Assembly (NCBI GenBank): GCA_964577985.1
Contig: CAZOAR010000020.1
Coordinates: 1 to 53,215 of the forward strand
Reading direction: 5' to 3'
DNA length: 53,215 bases
Source of the DNA: CAZOAR01 sp964577985
Lineage (GTDB): Bacteria; Gemmatimonadota; CAZMKB01; CAZNLH01
Below the pieces are notes generated by a model that worked only from the letters and a program-made list of their open reading frames with translations, searched no databases and was not told the origin of the DNA. Shown piece by piece: positions 34,697 through 43,967 of this stretch; position 1 is the first letter of the stretch, and each line of letters begins with the position of its first letter. Both the position numbers and the translations under genes were made by a program.

Positions 34697-36637
34697 TCAG
34701 ACGTCCAGATTTCTTACGTATTTCGCGTTCGTCCTGATAAACTCCCTGCGAGGCTCGACCTTGTCGCCCATCAAGACAGCGAACAGCCTGTCCGCCTCCA
34801 TCTCCTCCTCGAGAACAACCTTGTACAGGACCCGGTTATCCGGGTTCATCGTGGTCTCCCAGAGTTGCGACGGATTCATCTCGCCAAGGCCCTTGTACCT
34901 CTGAACGTGGATCTTTTTCCTGCCGTCGAAGCGGCCAACGTGCTCCTCCATCTCCTCCTCGGAGTAAGAGTAAAGTTCTTCCTTACCGCAACTCACCCTG
35001 AAGAGAGGGGGTTGAGCGATATACACGTATCCTTCTTCTATGAGCACCCTCATGTGCCTGTAGAAAAACGTCAGCAGCAACGTTCGGATGTGTGCGCCAT
35101 CGACGTCCGCGTCCGTCATGATGATCAGCTTGTGGTAACGCGCCCTGGAAATGTCGAACTCGCTGTCTCCCACTCCGGTACCAACCGCCGTTATTATGGT
35201 TCTTATCTCTTCATTGCTGAGGATCTTCTCCAGCCGGGCCTTTTCCACGTTCAGGATCTTCCCCCGGAGAGGCAGTATCGCCTGGTACTTTCGATCTCTC
35301 CCCTGCTTTGCCGACCCTCCCGCGGAATCGCCCTCCACGAGATAAAGCTCGCACGCCGTAGGATCCTTTATCGAACAATCCGCCAGCTTACCGGGGAGCG
35401 TTCCTCCTTCCAGGGCACTCTTGCGCCGAGTCAAGTCCCTCGCCTTCCTCTCCGCCTCTCTTATCCGCATAGACTCCAGCGCCTTCTCAACTATGCGCTT
35501 TGCAACCGACGGGTTTTCCTCCAGGAACGAGGAGAGGTTCTCGTACACAAGGGATTCGACTATTCCTTTTGTTTCACTGTTCCCCAGCCGTGTCTTCGTC
35601 TGCCCCTCGAATTGAGGCTCGCGAACCTTGAGGTTCAGCACAACAACAATCCCTTCTCTTACGTCTTCTCCTGATATGCCCTTCTTCTCGTTCTTCAGGA
35701 AATTGTTTCTGCGGGCATAGTCATTTATCGTACGTGTCAGCCCGGCCTTCAGGCCGCTCAAATGTGATCCGCCCTCATGAGTGTTGATGTTGTTGACGTA
35801 AGGATATATCAATTCCCGATATGATTCGTTGTGCAGTATAGCGACCTCCACGATCGTCCCATCTTTTTCTTTTTCGAAGTGAATCGGCTTGTTGTACAGC
35901 CTTTTCCTCCCCACCACCTCTTCGTTCAGATAAAGCGCGAAGGCTCCGGTCCCACCCGCGTACCGGTATTCCTCCTCAACCTCCTCCTCGGGCGTCTGAT
36001 TCTTAAATACTATGGCAAGGCCCTTGTTGAGGAAGGCCAGCTCTCTCAGCCTGGACGCGATGGCCTGATTATCATATCCAATTGCGTCAAAAATCTCCGT
36101 GTCCGGCATAAAGTGTATCCTTGTCCCGGTTCTCCTTTTCTTTCCTACCACCTCCAGCCCCGTGATTGCAACACCCCTCTTGAACTGCTGCCGGTGTACT
36201 TTCCCGTCTCGATACACCTCCACGACCAGCCACTCCGACAGGGCGTTTACCACAGACACGCCCACACCATGGAGCCCTCCGCTGACCTTGTAAGTTTTGT
36301 CATCAAACTTGCCTCCTGAGTAAAGCCTGGTAAGAACCAGCTCTACGCCGGGAATCTTCTCGGTCGGGTGAATATCCACCGGTATGCCCCTGCCATTATC
36401 GTCTACCATGACCGATCCGTCTCCCCTGACTTCTACCATGATTTTGTCACAATAGCCAACCATTGCTTCATCAATGGCATTGTCCACAACCTCATTGATA
36501 AGATGACGGAGACCTCTCTGATCAGTGCTTCCAATATACATGCTCGGTCGCTTGCGAACATGTTCCAGACCTTTCATGACCTGGATCTTGCCGGACTGAT
36601 ATTCTTCCTCACCCAGATTCCCGACCGTATTCCGCAT
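34697..36637 (-). CDS. gyrB: DNA gyrase subunit B
   Basis: A 646-residue ATPase subunit of gyrase. The GHKL domain shows EVVDNAIDEA and DNGRGIPVD, then GGLHGVG. The TOPRIM domain has YLVEGDSAGGSA and DADVDGAHI. The length is that of gyrases without the extra enterobacterial insertion. ATG 36637 was chosen because AAGGGGG lies eight bases upstream and the following residues are the normal start of the family; the frame is open to 36670 without purpose. It follows the DciA gene by 19 bases. Confidence 0.98.
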   Translation of the reverse strand: MRNTVGNLGEEEYQSGKIQVMKGLEHVRKRPSMYIGSTDQRGLRHLINEVVDNAIDEAMVGYCDKIMVEVRGDGSVMVDDNGRGIPVDIHPTEKIPGVELVLTRLYSGGKFDDKTYKVSGGLHGVGVSVVNALSEWLVVEVYRDGKVHRQQFKRGVAITGLEVVGKKRRTGTRIHFMPDTEIFDAIGYDNQAIASRLRELAFLNKGLAIVFKNQTPEEEVEEEYRYAGGTGAFALYLNEEVVGRKRLYNKPIHFEKEKDGTIVEVAILHNESYRELIYPYVNNINTHEGGSHLSGLKAGLTRTINDYARRNNFLKNEKKGISGEDVREGIVVVLNLKVREPQFEGQTKTRLGNSETKGIVESLVYENLSSFLEENPSVAKRIVEKALESMRIREAERKARDLTRRKSALEGGTLPGKLADCSIKDPTACELYLVEGDSAGGSAKQGRDRKYQAILPLRGKILNVEKARLEKILSNEEIRTIITAVGTGVGDSEFDISRARYHKLIIMTDADVDGAHIRTLLLTFFYRHMRVLIEEGYVYIAQPPLFRVSCGKEELYSYSEEEMEEHVGRFDGRKKIHVQRYKGLGEMNPSQLWETTMNPDNRVLYKVVLEEEMEADRLFAVLMGDKVEPRREFIRTNAKYVRNLDV

Positions 36638-36656
36638 CAACGCCCCCTTTTCCACT

Positions 36657-36950
36657 CTACTTCTGTACAAATCTTATTTCCCTGATTACCCCTTCTCCAA
36701 CCCTCTCTTCTATCCTCTTCAAGATCTCTTCTTTCCTCATCCGCATCTCCATAAGCCATGGCGACGATTGCACCTGAACGACCATCCTTCCCCTCTCTAC
36801 ACCCAGCGGCATTACTTTTTCCGAGATTACTTTACCGACAATATTTTCCCATTCCTCTATCACTTTATATTCTTCTATCCGCCGCCGAAGCCCCATTTTC
36901 CTGAGAACGTTCTCCAGGACGGATTCCATCTTCTCAACATCTCTTCTCAA
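36657..36950 (-). CDS. dciA: DUF721/DciA-type helicase-loader protein
   Basis: A 97-residue small protein with the DUF721 pattern: VLRKMGLRRRIEEYKVIEEWENIVG, then a KH-like beta-alpha part with VVQVQSSPWLMEMRMRKEEIL. DciA proteins load the DnaB replicative helicase in bacteria that lack DnaC or DnaI. The place between dnaN and gyrB is the classical one for this family. The start at TTG 36950 is uncertain; ATG 36929 would remove seven residues. The 138 bases between it and dnaN are AT-rich and hold no gene; recF, often located there, is absent. Confidence 0.85.
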   Translation of the reverse strand: MRRDVEKMESVLENVLRKMGLRRRIEEYKVIEEWENIVGKVISEKVMPLGVERGRMVVQVQSSPWLMEMRMRKEEILKRIEERVGEGVIREIRFVQK

Positions 36951-37088
36951 TCTTGCATCCTGCCTCTAGTTAAATAAATATATTTTCAATCTTTATGTGA
37001 TGGATCTTCACACCCTAACCTCAACCCACGCAAAGGAAATAAAGCTATTATTCTCCCGTCATTAATCTAACACCTTTCATTATAATAG

Positions 37089-38207
37089 TCAACTTGTTTC
37101 CATTACTCTCAGGGGCATTATAAGACAGAGATACTCTTCCGCGTCTATAGACTCCTGAGGCTCTATGAGCGCAGCTCTATCGGGCCCCTTGAAGCTGACC
37201 CTGACCTTCTCACATTTAAGCGCTTTGAGTACATCTTCCATATACCCGGCATTAAAATCGAGCCTGACGCTTTCCCCATCATAGTCCGCATCTATCTCAC
37301 ATCTTGCCTCACCAACGTCGCGGGTGTTAACCATCACACTGAGGAGTTTTTTCTCGAAGCTCAATTCTATCCTCTTCGTCGCTATATTTGCCATAAGCGC
37401 GGTACGACGTACCGCTCCCAGCAAATCTCTCCTGTCAAGGACTGCTTCCTTGTCGTTATCCGTAGGAATAACCTGACTGTAGTTGGGGTACGGACCTTCC
37501 AGGAGCCTCGAATATACTTCATAGCCCGCCCCTTTGAAAAGCAGGTGGTTCTCCCCCGGAATCAGTTCCAATTCATCATCCACCTCGGAGAGTTTCACGA
37601 GAAGATTTACTGCCTTCGGCGGCAGAATAATATCCTTCATTCCTTCTATGCGCTTGAATTTGCCTGGATGAGTCAACTTGGACAATCTATGTCCATTAGT
37701 TGCTACCATCGTAAATCCATTCTCACCTATTTCCCACAACAGGCCCCCGAGGACCGGTCTGCTCTCATCCCGGGATACCGCGAAGAGAAGAAGGTCCGCC
37801 CAGTCTTTTATGAGTTCCGCTTTGAGTTTTATGCCGGCATTGTCCTGAACCTTCGGCACGGCCGGATAATCTTCCTCCGGAAGCGACATTATTTCAAAAT
37901 GATTCTTCCCACTCTCGACTATCAAACGCGAATCCTTTTTCTCCAGACTGACTTCCCCTTCAGGCAATTCTCTCAACACATCCTGAAACCTCTTGGCCGG
38001 GACAGTAAGTGAACCATCCACTTTGATCTTCGCACCGGTGAAGACCTTTACAGTCACATCAAGATCGGTCGCCGTAAGAAATAGTTCTCTACCCTTCGCC
38101 TGGAGCAATATGTTAGAGAGTATGGGCAGGGACGTATGTTGGGACACGACTCCGGAAATGGAAGACAGGTTTTGATACAGTTTTTCTCTTGACGCGAGCG
38201 CTTTCAT
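37089..38207 (-). CDS. dnaN: DNA polymerase III beta subunit (sliding clamp)
   Basis: A 372-residue ring-forming clamp that holds replicative polymerases on DNA. The three tandem clamp domains are recognisable: an N-terminal KALASREKLYQNLSSISGVV with LPILSNILL, the middle domain with FAVSRDESRPVLGGLLWE and TNGHRLS, and the C-terminal domain closing YLCLIMPLRV. The ATG has AGAGGAGG just upstream. It lies downstream of dnaA across a 290-base gap that I regard as the origin. Confidence 0.97.
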   Translation of the reverse strand: MKALASREKLYQNLSSISGVVSQHTSLPILSNILLQAKGRELFLTATDLDVTVKVFTGAKIKVDGSLTVPAKRFQDVLRELPEGEVSLEKKDSRLIVESGKNHFEIMSLPEEDYPAVPKVQDNAGIKLKAELIKDWADLLLFAVSRDESRPVLGGLLWEIGENGFTMVATNGHRLSKLTHPGKFKRIEGMKDIILPPKAVNLLVKLSEVDDELELIPGENHLLFKGAGYEVYSRLLEGPYPNYSQVIPTDNDKEAVLDRRDLLGAVRRTALMANIATKRIELSFEKKLLSVMVNTRDVGEARCEIDADYDGESVRLDFNAGYMEDVLKALKCEKVRVSFKGPDRAALIEPQESIDAEEYLCLIMPLRVMETS

Positions 38208-38499
38208 TGTTTCCTCCTCTTTTCTATTGTTCTACCTCTCTATAAAGAAATAAAGTTGTAGTAATAGGGGCTGTTAACATGTGGATAGCCGCGTTGATTT
38301 GTATTCGGAGATCCACCGTACTCTTCCTTTTTGTCTCTCCCCTGGAGAGTGGACAAACCGTGGAAAGTTGTTTACAGTATGTGAGAAACCGATAACAGGG
38401 AAACAAAAAGCAATCAAACGGAAAACTTGTCACCAATTGTTCACAAGTTATCAACGAGAAAAGTCACCGTCTTATCGAATCAGTCAAAGATGATCCCGT
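38208..38499. other. oriC: Probable chromosomal origin (oriC) between dnaA and dnaN
   Basis: A 290-base non-coding gap flanked by dnaA and dnaN. It contains several relaxed matches to the DnaA box TTATCCACA: CTATCCACA (minus, 38288-38280), TTGTCCACT (minus, 38356-38348), CTTTCCACG (minus, 38367-38359), TTTCTCACA (minus, 38388-38380), TTGTTCACA (plus, 38437-38445), and TTATCAACG (38448-38456). An AT-rich stretch at 38238-38267 could be the unwinding element. None is a perfect box. Gene orientation switches nearby, as expected at an origin. The role is inferred. Confidence 0.65.
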
Positions 38500-39852
38500 T
38501 CAGGAATTGTTTCGTATTTTTTCGGCCAGAATGCTGATTTCTCTTCTGCCCTGGTTATCTGTTGCCACCCAACTCTCGATCTTGTCACAGGCATGAATGA
38601 CAGTTGTGTGATCTCTACCACCGAAGTGAGAACCAACCTCGATCAGGGAGAGATCTGTCATTTTCCGGCAGAGATGCATCGCTACCTGGCGAGGGAAAGC
38701 CACTTTTCTTGTCCGCTTCTTTGACTTCAGGTCCGAGACCTGGACCTTGTAAAAATCGGCCGTGTGTTTCTGGATGTTTTCAACCGTGACAGTCTTTTCC
38801 TCCTGGCGAAGGATGTTCTTGAGAATTCCTTCCGCGAGTTCGACAGTAATATCATTTCCGGTCAGGGAGGAGTATGCCAGAAGACGAATAAGGGATCCTT
38901 CCAGTTCACGCACATTCGATCTTATGTGTTTCGCGATGAACATGAGCACTTCATCCGGGAGAATCAGAGAATCGGAAATGGCCTTCTTCTTGAGGATGGC
39001 TATCCTGGTCTCGAGATCAGGAGGCTGAATATCCGTCACAAGCCCCCACTGAAAACGCGAGATAAGCCGCTCTTCGATATTGGAGATTTCCCTCGGAGGA
39101 CTGTCGCTGGTTAACACAATCTGCTTGCGGGAATCGTACAGCGTGTTGAATGTATGAAAAAACTCCTCCTGCGTGCTCTCCTTGTTGGCGAGGAAGTGGA
39201 CATCGTCGATCAGGAGTAGATCGACGCGCCGATACTTGTTTCTGAAGTCAAGCATGGTGCCAGACTGTATAGCCTGGATCATCTCATTCATAAAAGATTC
39301 GGCGGAGCCGTAGTAAAGGTTGTTGATGTTGCCATAGTTCACAACATAATTCCCGATAGCCTGCATAAGGTGCGTCTTGCCGAGGCCCGTACCGCCGTGT
39401 ATGAACAGGGGGTTGTAGTTGAGCGCCGGTTTCTGTGCCACAGACAGCGCTGCGGCGTGCGAGAAACGATTGCTTTTGCCTACCACAAAGTTGTCGAAGG
39501 TGAACCGCTCGTTCAGGATGATGCTCCGACCTGGCGGGACAGGCTCATCCCATGAAGGGAGGACCTCGTCGCTGAAGTCGATCTCGTCCTCCTCTCCCCT
39601 CCTCAGGGATTGAAACGAAATAGTAAACTCTCTCGCAAAAAGCGCCCGGGCATTATCGAGAAGGAGCCGTGAAAAATGGTCTTCGATATATTCGGCGGCA
39701 AACTGGTTCTGAACCTCCACCACAAGAAGGTCGTTAGAGAGGGCGACAGCATTAGTGGGTTTGAGCCAGACAGTATAGGATGTGCTGTTTATCTGGTTCT
39801 TCGTCTTTTCTATGATACGGTTCCAAACCTCTTGGGGGGTGTATTCTTGCAT
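38500..39852 (-). CDS. dnaA: Chromosomal replication initiator DnaA
   Basis: A 450-residue AAA+ initiator. Domain I is at about 8-75 (WLKPTNAVAL), followed by a short linker. The ATPase domain has Walker A GGTGLGKTH, Walker B LLIDDVHFL, and sensor/arginine-finger blocks (LTSDSPPREI, RLISRFQWG). The DNA-binding domain carries the DnaA signature GGRDHTTVIHACDKI. It binds DnaA boxes and opens the origin. The ATG has only a weak ribosome binding site. The gene is divergent from rpmH and has its own promoter. Confidence 0.98.
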   Translation of the reverse strand: MQEYTPQEVWNRIIEKTKNQINSTSYTVWLKPTNAVALSNDLLVVEVQNQFAAEYIEDHFSRLLLDNARALFAREFTISFQSLRRGEEDEIDFSDEVLPSWDEPVPPGRSIILNERFTFDNFVVGKSNRFSHAAALSVAQKPALNYNPLFIHGGTGLGKTHLMQAIGNYVVNYGNINNLYYGSAESFMNEMIQAIQSGTMLDFRNKYRRVDLLLIDDVHFLANKESTQEEFFHTFNTLYDSRKQIVLTSDSPPREISNIEERLISRFQWGLVTDIQPPDLETRIAILKKKAISDSLILPDEVLMFIAKHIRSNVRELEGSLIRLLAYSSLTGNDITVELAEGILKNILRQEEKTVTVENIQKHTADFYKVQVSDLKSKKRTRKVAFPRQVAMHLCRKMTDLSLIEVGSHFGGRDHTTVIHACDKIESWVATDNQGRREISILAEKIRNNS

Positions 39853-39921
39853 CGTCTGTCTTGTCGGAGTTTTAGTGGTGGATGGGACGTCATAAAGGGA
39901 TATCCCGGGCTAGTCTCTTCC

Positions 39922-39950
39922 ATTTTAAGTGCATGCAGGAAGAATGTCAA
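39922..39950 (-). promoter_or_regulatory. dnaA promoter
   Basis: On the minus strand TTGACA (39950-39945), 17 bases, then TAAAAT (39927-39922, five of six consensus). The start near 39915 gives a leader of about 63 bases. Confidence 0.65.
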
Positions 39951-39995
39951 GCGAAAACTTCAACAGGCTTTCGCGACAGAAAGGAGACAGGCAAC

Positions 39996-40024
39996 TTGAC
40001 AAAATGAAGATGGAAATATAATAT
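39996..40024 (+). promoter_or_regulatory. rpmH operon promoter
   Basis: TTGACA (39996-40001) is followed by two overlapping -10 candidates in an AT-rich run: TATAAT at 40017-40022 (15-base spacing) and TAATAT at 40019-40024 (17-base spacing). The -35 is divergent from that of dnaA, 46 bases apart. Confidence 0.65.
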
Positions 40025-40090
40025 ATTTGCACTTTTGTTAATCTACATCGAATAGCAGGAAGCGGACAAAATGGTCTGGAGCAGGGCACA

Positions 40091-40228
40091 TTGAAGAGGA
40101 CTTACCAGCCAAGCAGGCGAAAACGCAGCAACAAACATGGCTTTATGAAAAGGATGTCCACCCGTGCGGGCAGGGCGGTCCTCAAGAGAAGAAGAGCCAA
40201 GGGTCGAAAGAGGCTTGTTCCCTGTTGA
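40091..40228 (+). CDS. rpmH: 50S ribosomal protein L34
   Basis: A 45-residue, highly basic ribosomal protein. The sequence follows the L34 pattern closely: KRTYQPSRRKRSNKHGF, then KRMSTRAGRAVLKRRRAKGRK. The start is TTG, with GGAG about ten bases upstream. It lies in the conserved order rpmH-rnpA-yidD-yidC-mnmE-mnmG. Its stop overlaps the likely TTG start of rnpA (TTGA). Confidence 0.97.
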   Translation: MKRTYQPSRRKRSNKHGFMKRMSTRAGRAVLKRRRAKGRKRLVPC

Positions 40229-40629
40229 GCGTCGCATCATTGACAGACCGGTCCGCCTTTTGTACAACCTTCCCAATGTCTCCAAAACATAAGATCAGCA
40301 GGCTTCACCAGCGCAAGGATATCTTGAGGGTGGTCAGGAATGGGAGCAGAGTGTGGGGATCCTCTTATGATTTGATATCCCTGAAGAGCCGAGAAGATTT
40401 GCGTGTCGCGGTCGTGGTGCCACTGCTGGGGCGGAACGCGGTGGAGAGGAACCTGGTGAAAAGGCGAACGAAAGAGGCCGTGCGCACGGGAAACATACTT
40501 GACGGAGTCCATGGAGACGTCATGATCCGTGCTCGAAAGCCAGCGTATGGTTTGTGCTATGAGGATGTTCAGAAGGAACTCTCGATGGTTTTCGATGAGC
40601 TGAGAAGGGAGAAAGAGGAAGATGCGTAA
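40225..40629 (+). CDS. rnpA: Ribonuclease P protein component
   Basis: The protein subunit of RNase P, which removes 5' leaders of tRNA precursors together with the RNA subunit. It has the RNR signature GRNAVERNLVKRRTKEA and the N-terminal LHQRKDILRVVRNG typical of the family. The TTG at 40225 overlaps the rpmH stop and has AAAGAGG upstream, giving 134 residues. ATG 40276 would give a more usual N-terminus but has no ribosome binding site, so the start is uncertain. Confidence 0.93.
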   Translation: MSVASLTDRSAFCTTFPMSPKHKISRLHQRKDILRVVRNGSRVWGSSYDLISLKSREDLRVAVVVPLLGRNAVERNLVKRRTKEAVRTGNILDGVHGDVMIRARKPAYGLCYEDVQKELSMVFDELRREKEEDA

Positions 40630-40909
40630 GAAGGGATGGATGATCATGTCTTCCCGGTTCGGTTCATCGCTCTTCGTAGCGGTGATCAAGGTGTATCGTT
40701 ACGCCATTTCACCGCTGCTGCCGAACGCCTGCAGGTATCATCCCACATGTTCTCGATACGCCATAGAGGCGGTACAGAAACACGGTTTCCTCAGGGGAAG
40801 CCGCCTCTCTGTCGGTCGGTTGCTGCGATGCACTCCCTTCGGAGGCTGGGGCTATGATCCCGTTCCTGCGGCAAGCAGCAGGAATAAGGCTACAGAGAAG
40901 TTACGATGA
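40622..40909 (+). CDS. yidD: Membrane protein insertion efficiency factor YidD
   Basis: A 95-residue small protein with the YidD signature: YRYAISPLLPNACRYHPTCSRYA, then LLRCTPFGGWGYDPVP. It assists YidC-dependent membrane insertion at the inner face of the membrane through its amphipathic N-terminal helix. The gene overlaps rnpA by eight bases and yidC by ATGA, so all three are translationally coupled. Confidence 0.96.
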   Translation: MRKKGWMIMSSRFGSSLFVAVIKVYRYAISPLLPNACRYHPTCSRYAIEAVQKHGFLRGSRLSVGRLLRCTPFGGWGYDPVPAASSRNKATEKLR

Positions 40910-42579
40910 ATATGGAGAAGAGAGTGTTGCTGGCGATATTCCTGATAGCGGCAACCCTTGTGATAAGCAATCTCTTTTTTGCTCCCCCTCCCCCTGATCT
41001 GTCAGAGACAACAGGAAGTGCTATAGAGGACGCAGAACCCGTAGCGCAGGAAAACCCGGAGCCTGCTCCTGTCGTGGAAACAGCACCCCCCGGACACCTG
41101 ACCCAGGTCGCGCCTTCGAACACCGGGAACGAAAAGACGGTGTATGTGGAGAATAATCGCTACAAGATGCAGATCTCCTCGATTGGCGCGAAGCTCGAAT
41201 CGATCGAGCTCAAGGATTATCCTTCCTCTGTTGGAGAAGGCAATGTGCAGCTGATACAGCCCGCCGGCACAGATTTTCTGGGAATGAGGCTCACCCTGGA
41301 GAGCGACACGCTAGACCTTAGCAGGCTCTATTTCACTCCGTCCCGGGATCGAGTAGACGTCAGCGATGGAGAGAAGACCCTCCTGTTCTCTCATTCCATA
41401 AGTGAAAGCGACAGCATCCTGCTGCGTTATACGTTCACACCGGACACATACCTGATGGGGGTCGAGGTCGATCTGCCATCGACGATGGGAGGGAAAGACC
41501 TCTTTCTTCACACGGATCTGTTGCCTCGCCTGCTCCCCACAGAGGCGGATTCCGAGAGAAATGACCTCAAGTACTTTGGTACGGAGATGGGTGGATTAAC
41601 CGAAGAGCGAAAGAAGGTTGATATCGGTGATATCGGCGGCGACAAAGGCGACACTGCGTACAATGAAGGGCCTTTTCTCTGGGCGGGCGTAAAGAACAAG
41701 TATTTCATTGCCGCCCTCGTTTCGAAGACCACACCCATGAAAGGGGTCATCACAAAAGGCTCCGAGGACGCGCACAGGATTGGGTTGACTGCTATTACGC
41801 CAACCGCCGAGGGAGGGGCTCGCTTCAAGATGGACCTCTACATCGGCCCCCAGGACTACCACCGTCTCTCCTCCCTTGGTGTGGGCATGGAGGCCATTAC
41901 AGAGTATGGATGGTGGATAATCCGGCCTTTCAGCAGGATGATCGTCATTATACTGCTGTGGATGCATCAGTTTATCGGTAATTATGGGGTTGTCATCATA
42001 CTCTTCTCGATCATGACCAAGGCAGTATTCTATCCCCTGACGCAGAAGAGCCTTAAGTCCACTCAGGATCTTCAGAAAATACAGCCGATGCTGAAAGAGT
42101 TGAAGGAAAAACACAAGGATGAACCGCAGAAACTCCAGCAGGAGACCATGCGTCTGTATAAGGAGCATAAGGTCAATCCACTCGGCGGATGTCTTCCGAT
42201 GATTGTCCAGATGCCCGTCTTGTGGGCGCTCTTTTATGTCTTCAGAATGACGATCGAGTTCAGAGGGGCGAGCTTCGCCCTGTGGATACACGATCTTTCC
42301 GCGCCCGACAGCCCGCCGGTCCTCCCTGTAGTCATGGGGCTGAGCATGTTTCTGCAGCAGAAACTCAGCCCGCAGAGCGCGGACCCCAAGATGGCCCCCA
42401 TGATGTACATCATGCCAGTCGTTCTGACGGTGGTCTTCATCAACTTCTCCTCCGGGCTTGTCCTCTACTGGACAGTAAACAACATCCTGGCGATCGCCCA
42501 GCAATATTACCTCCAAAAAAAGACAGCCGCGCCGGCACCCGTCAGGAAGAAACCCGCACCCGACCCAGCCAGAGATTAG
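40906..42579 (+). CDS. yidC: Membrane protein insertase YidC
   Basis: A 557-residue insertase. It has an N-terminal transmembrane segment (about 6-24), a large periplasmic beta domain (about 70-330) as in Gram-negative bacteria, and the conserved hydrophobic core. The core includes GNYGVVIILFSIMTKAVFYPLT and the cytoplasmic coiled-coil loop KSTQDLQKIQPMLKELKEKHK. CLPMIVQMPVLWALFYV and a basic C-terminus follow. It inserts membrane proteins alone or with SecYEG. Confidence 0.97.
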   Translation: MNMEKRVLLAIFLIAATLVISNLFFAPPPPDLSETTGSAIEDAEPVAQENPEPAPVVETAPPGHLTQVAPSNTGNEKTVYVENNRYKMQISSIGAKLESIELKDYPSSVGEGNVQLIQPAGTDFLGMRLTLESDTLDLSRLYFTPSRDRVDVSDGEKTLLFSHSISESDSILLRYTFTPDTYLMGVEVDLPSTMGGKDLFLHTDLLPRLLPTEADSERNDLKYFGTEMGGLTEERKKVDIGDIGGDKGDTAYNEGPFLWAGVKNKYFIAALVSKTTPMKGVITKGSEDAHRIGLTAITPTAEGGARFKMDLYIGPQDYHRLSSLGVGMEAITEYGWWIIRPFSRMIVIILLWMHQFIGNYGVVIILFSIMTKAVFYPLTQKSLKSTQDLQKIQPMLKELKEKHKDEPQKLQQETMRLYKEHKVNPLGGCLPMIVQMPVLWALFYVFRMTIEFRGASFALWIHDLSAPDSPPVLPVVMGLSMFLQQKLSPQSADPKMAPMMYIMPVVLTVVFINFSSGLVLYWTVNNILAIAQQYYLQKKTAAPAPVRKKPAPDPARD

Positions 42580-42603
42580 AATCCGGAAAGAAGGTAACAG
42601 GCA

Positions 42604-43956
42604 ATGCTTAACGACTGTATCGCTGCGCTATCTACCGCGCCGGGCGCCGGGGCGATAGCTATTGTGCGCATGAGCGGGGCCGGATGCCTCAAGATCGCAG
42701 ACAGTCTCTTCAGGGGCGATGGTGTGGCCGGCAAGGTGGAGAAACGGAGCCTGTTTGTAGGCAGACTCTTTGATCCTGACACGGGGGATGAGATCGACAA
42801 GGTCGTATTGATGGTCTTCCGCGGCCCGGGTAGCTACAGTGGCGAAGACATGGTAGAAATCTGCTGTCATGGCGGTCGATATGCGCCGATGGTCGTCCTG
42901 GACGCCTGCCTGAGAAATGGTGCCAGAGCTGCGGAGCCGGGCGAGTTCACGAAGCGTGCCTATCTGAACGGAAAACTGGACCTCCTTCAGGCCGAAGGGG
43001 TTGCGGAGATCGTCGCGGCTACAACGGCGAAGGCGCATCGGCTTGCCGTGGACCAGCTGGATCGAGTCCTATCCGGCACGTTGTCTTCCCTGAGAGAACA
43101 ACTGAAGGAACTCGTCGTCCTCCTCGAGTATGAAATCGACTTCCCGGGCGAGGGAGAGTGCGACATGGAGGAGATGAGGGTGAAGGGTAAAAAGGTCAGG
43201 GCGAAGATCGAAGGACTGCTCGCCACCTGGCGGGAGGGCCTGCTCTCGACGGAGGGGGCTGTTGTTGTCATTGCGGGTCTGCCGAATGTCGGCAAATCAA
43301 GCCTTTTCAACCTCATGTCCAGGCGAACGCGCTCGATCGTAACCCCCCACCCCGGCACTACGAGAGATGCGATCGAACAGGAGATCTCACTTTCTGGTCT
43401 CCTGGTACGGCTGGTCGATACGGCTGGCCTGAGGGAGACGAACAGCGACGTTGAACGTCTCGGCGTTGAAGTGAGCAGAAACTATCTTGCCGGAGCGGAT
43501 CTCGTGCTTTTTCTAATCGACGCGACCAGGGAGCAGGAGAGCAACGACAGACAATTTCTGCAGGAGATCGAAGGGAAAGAAGTAATCCGGGTAGTCAACA
43601 AAATAGACCTTCTCGATGGCCGCGAGCAGAAACGAGTGGGTGGAAGAAATGTTGTCCGGGTCTCGACAAAGACAGGCGAGGGATTTGAGGCGTTGCGCAA
43701 CGATATTCTTCACGCACTGCTGGGAATGGCTGAGCGGCAGGGCCCGGCGATAACGACGCTCCGTCAGAAGCGAGGGCTCGGAGAAGCGCTTGTGAGTCTG
43801 GACCGATGGCTCGCAGCCCCGGGTGAAGGGAAAAGCGCGGAATATATAGTGGAAGACCTGAGATCCTCTATGTCCGCGCTGGAGGAGTTGACCGGAATTG
43901 TGACGAGCGAAGAGATCCTGGATGAGATCTTTTCCCGCTTTTGCGTGGGCAAATAG
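42604..43956 (+). CDS. mnmE: tRNA uridine-5-carboxymethylaminomethyl modification GTPase MnmE
   Basis: A 450-residue GTPase that, with MnmG, modifies the wobble uridine of certain tRNAs. The N-terminal folate-binding domain starts DCIAALSTAPGAGAIAIVRMSG. The G domain, inserted in a helical domain, carries GLPNVGKSSLFN (around residue 225), DTAGLRET and NKIDLL. The C-terminus is the diagnostic FCVGK with the catalytic cysteine. The gene follows yidC by 24 bases. Confidence 0.98.
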   Translation: MLNDCIAALSTAPGAGAIAIVRMSGAGCLKIADSLFRGDGVAGKVEKRSLFVGRLFDPDTGDEIDKVVLMVFRGPGSYSGEDMVEICCHGGRYAPMVVLDACLRNGARAAEPGEFTKRAYLNGKLDLLQAEGVAEIVAATTAKAHRLAVDQLDRVLSGTLSSLREQLKELVVLLEYEIDFPGEGECDMEEMRVKGKKVRAKIEGLLATWREGLLSTEGAVVVIAGLPNVGKSSLFNLMSRRTRSIVTPHPGTTRDAIEQEISLSGLLVRLVDTAGLRETNSDVERLGVEVSRNYLAGADLVLFLIDATREQESNDRQFLQEIEGKEVIRVVNKIDLLDGREQKRVGGRNVVRVSTKTGEGFEALRNDILHALLGMAERQGPAITTLRQKRGLGEALVSLDRWLAAPGEGKSAEYIVEDLRSSMSALEELTGIVTSEEILDEIFSRFCVGK

Positions 43957-43967
43957 GAGGTTTACTC

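Noticed and set aside
41596..42516. Minus-strand 306-codon open frame opposite yidC
   Set aside because: Antisense to a certain gene; H/D/R-rich shadow composition.
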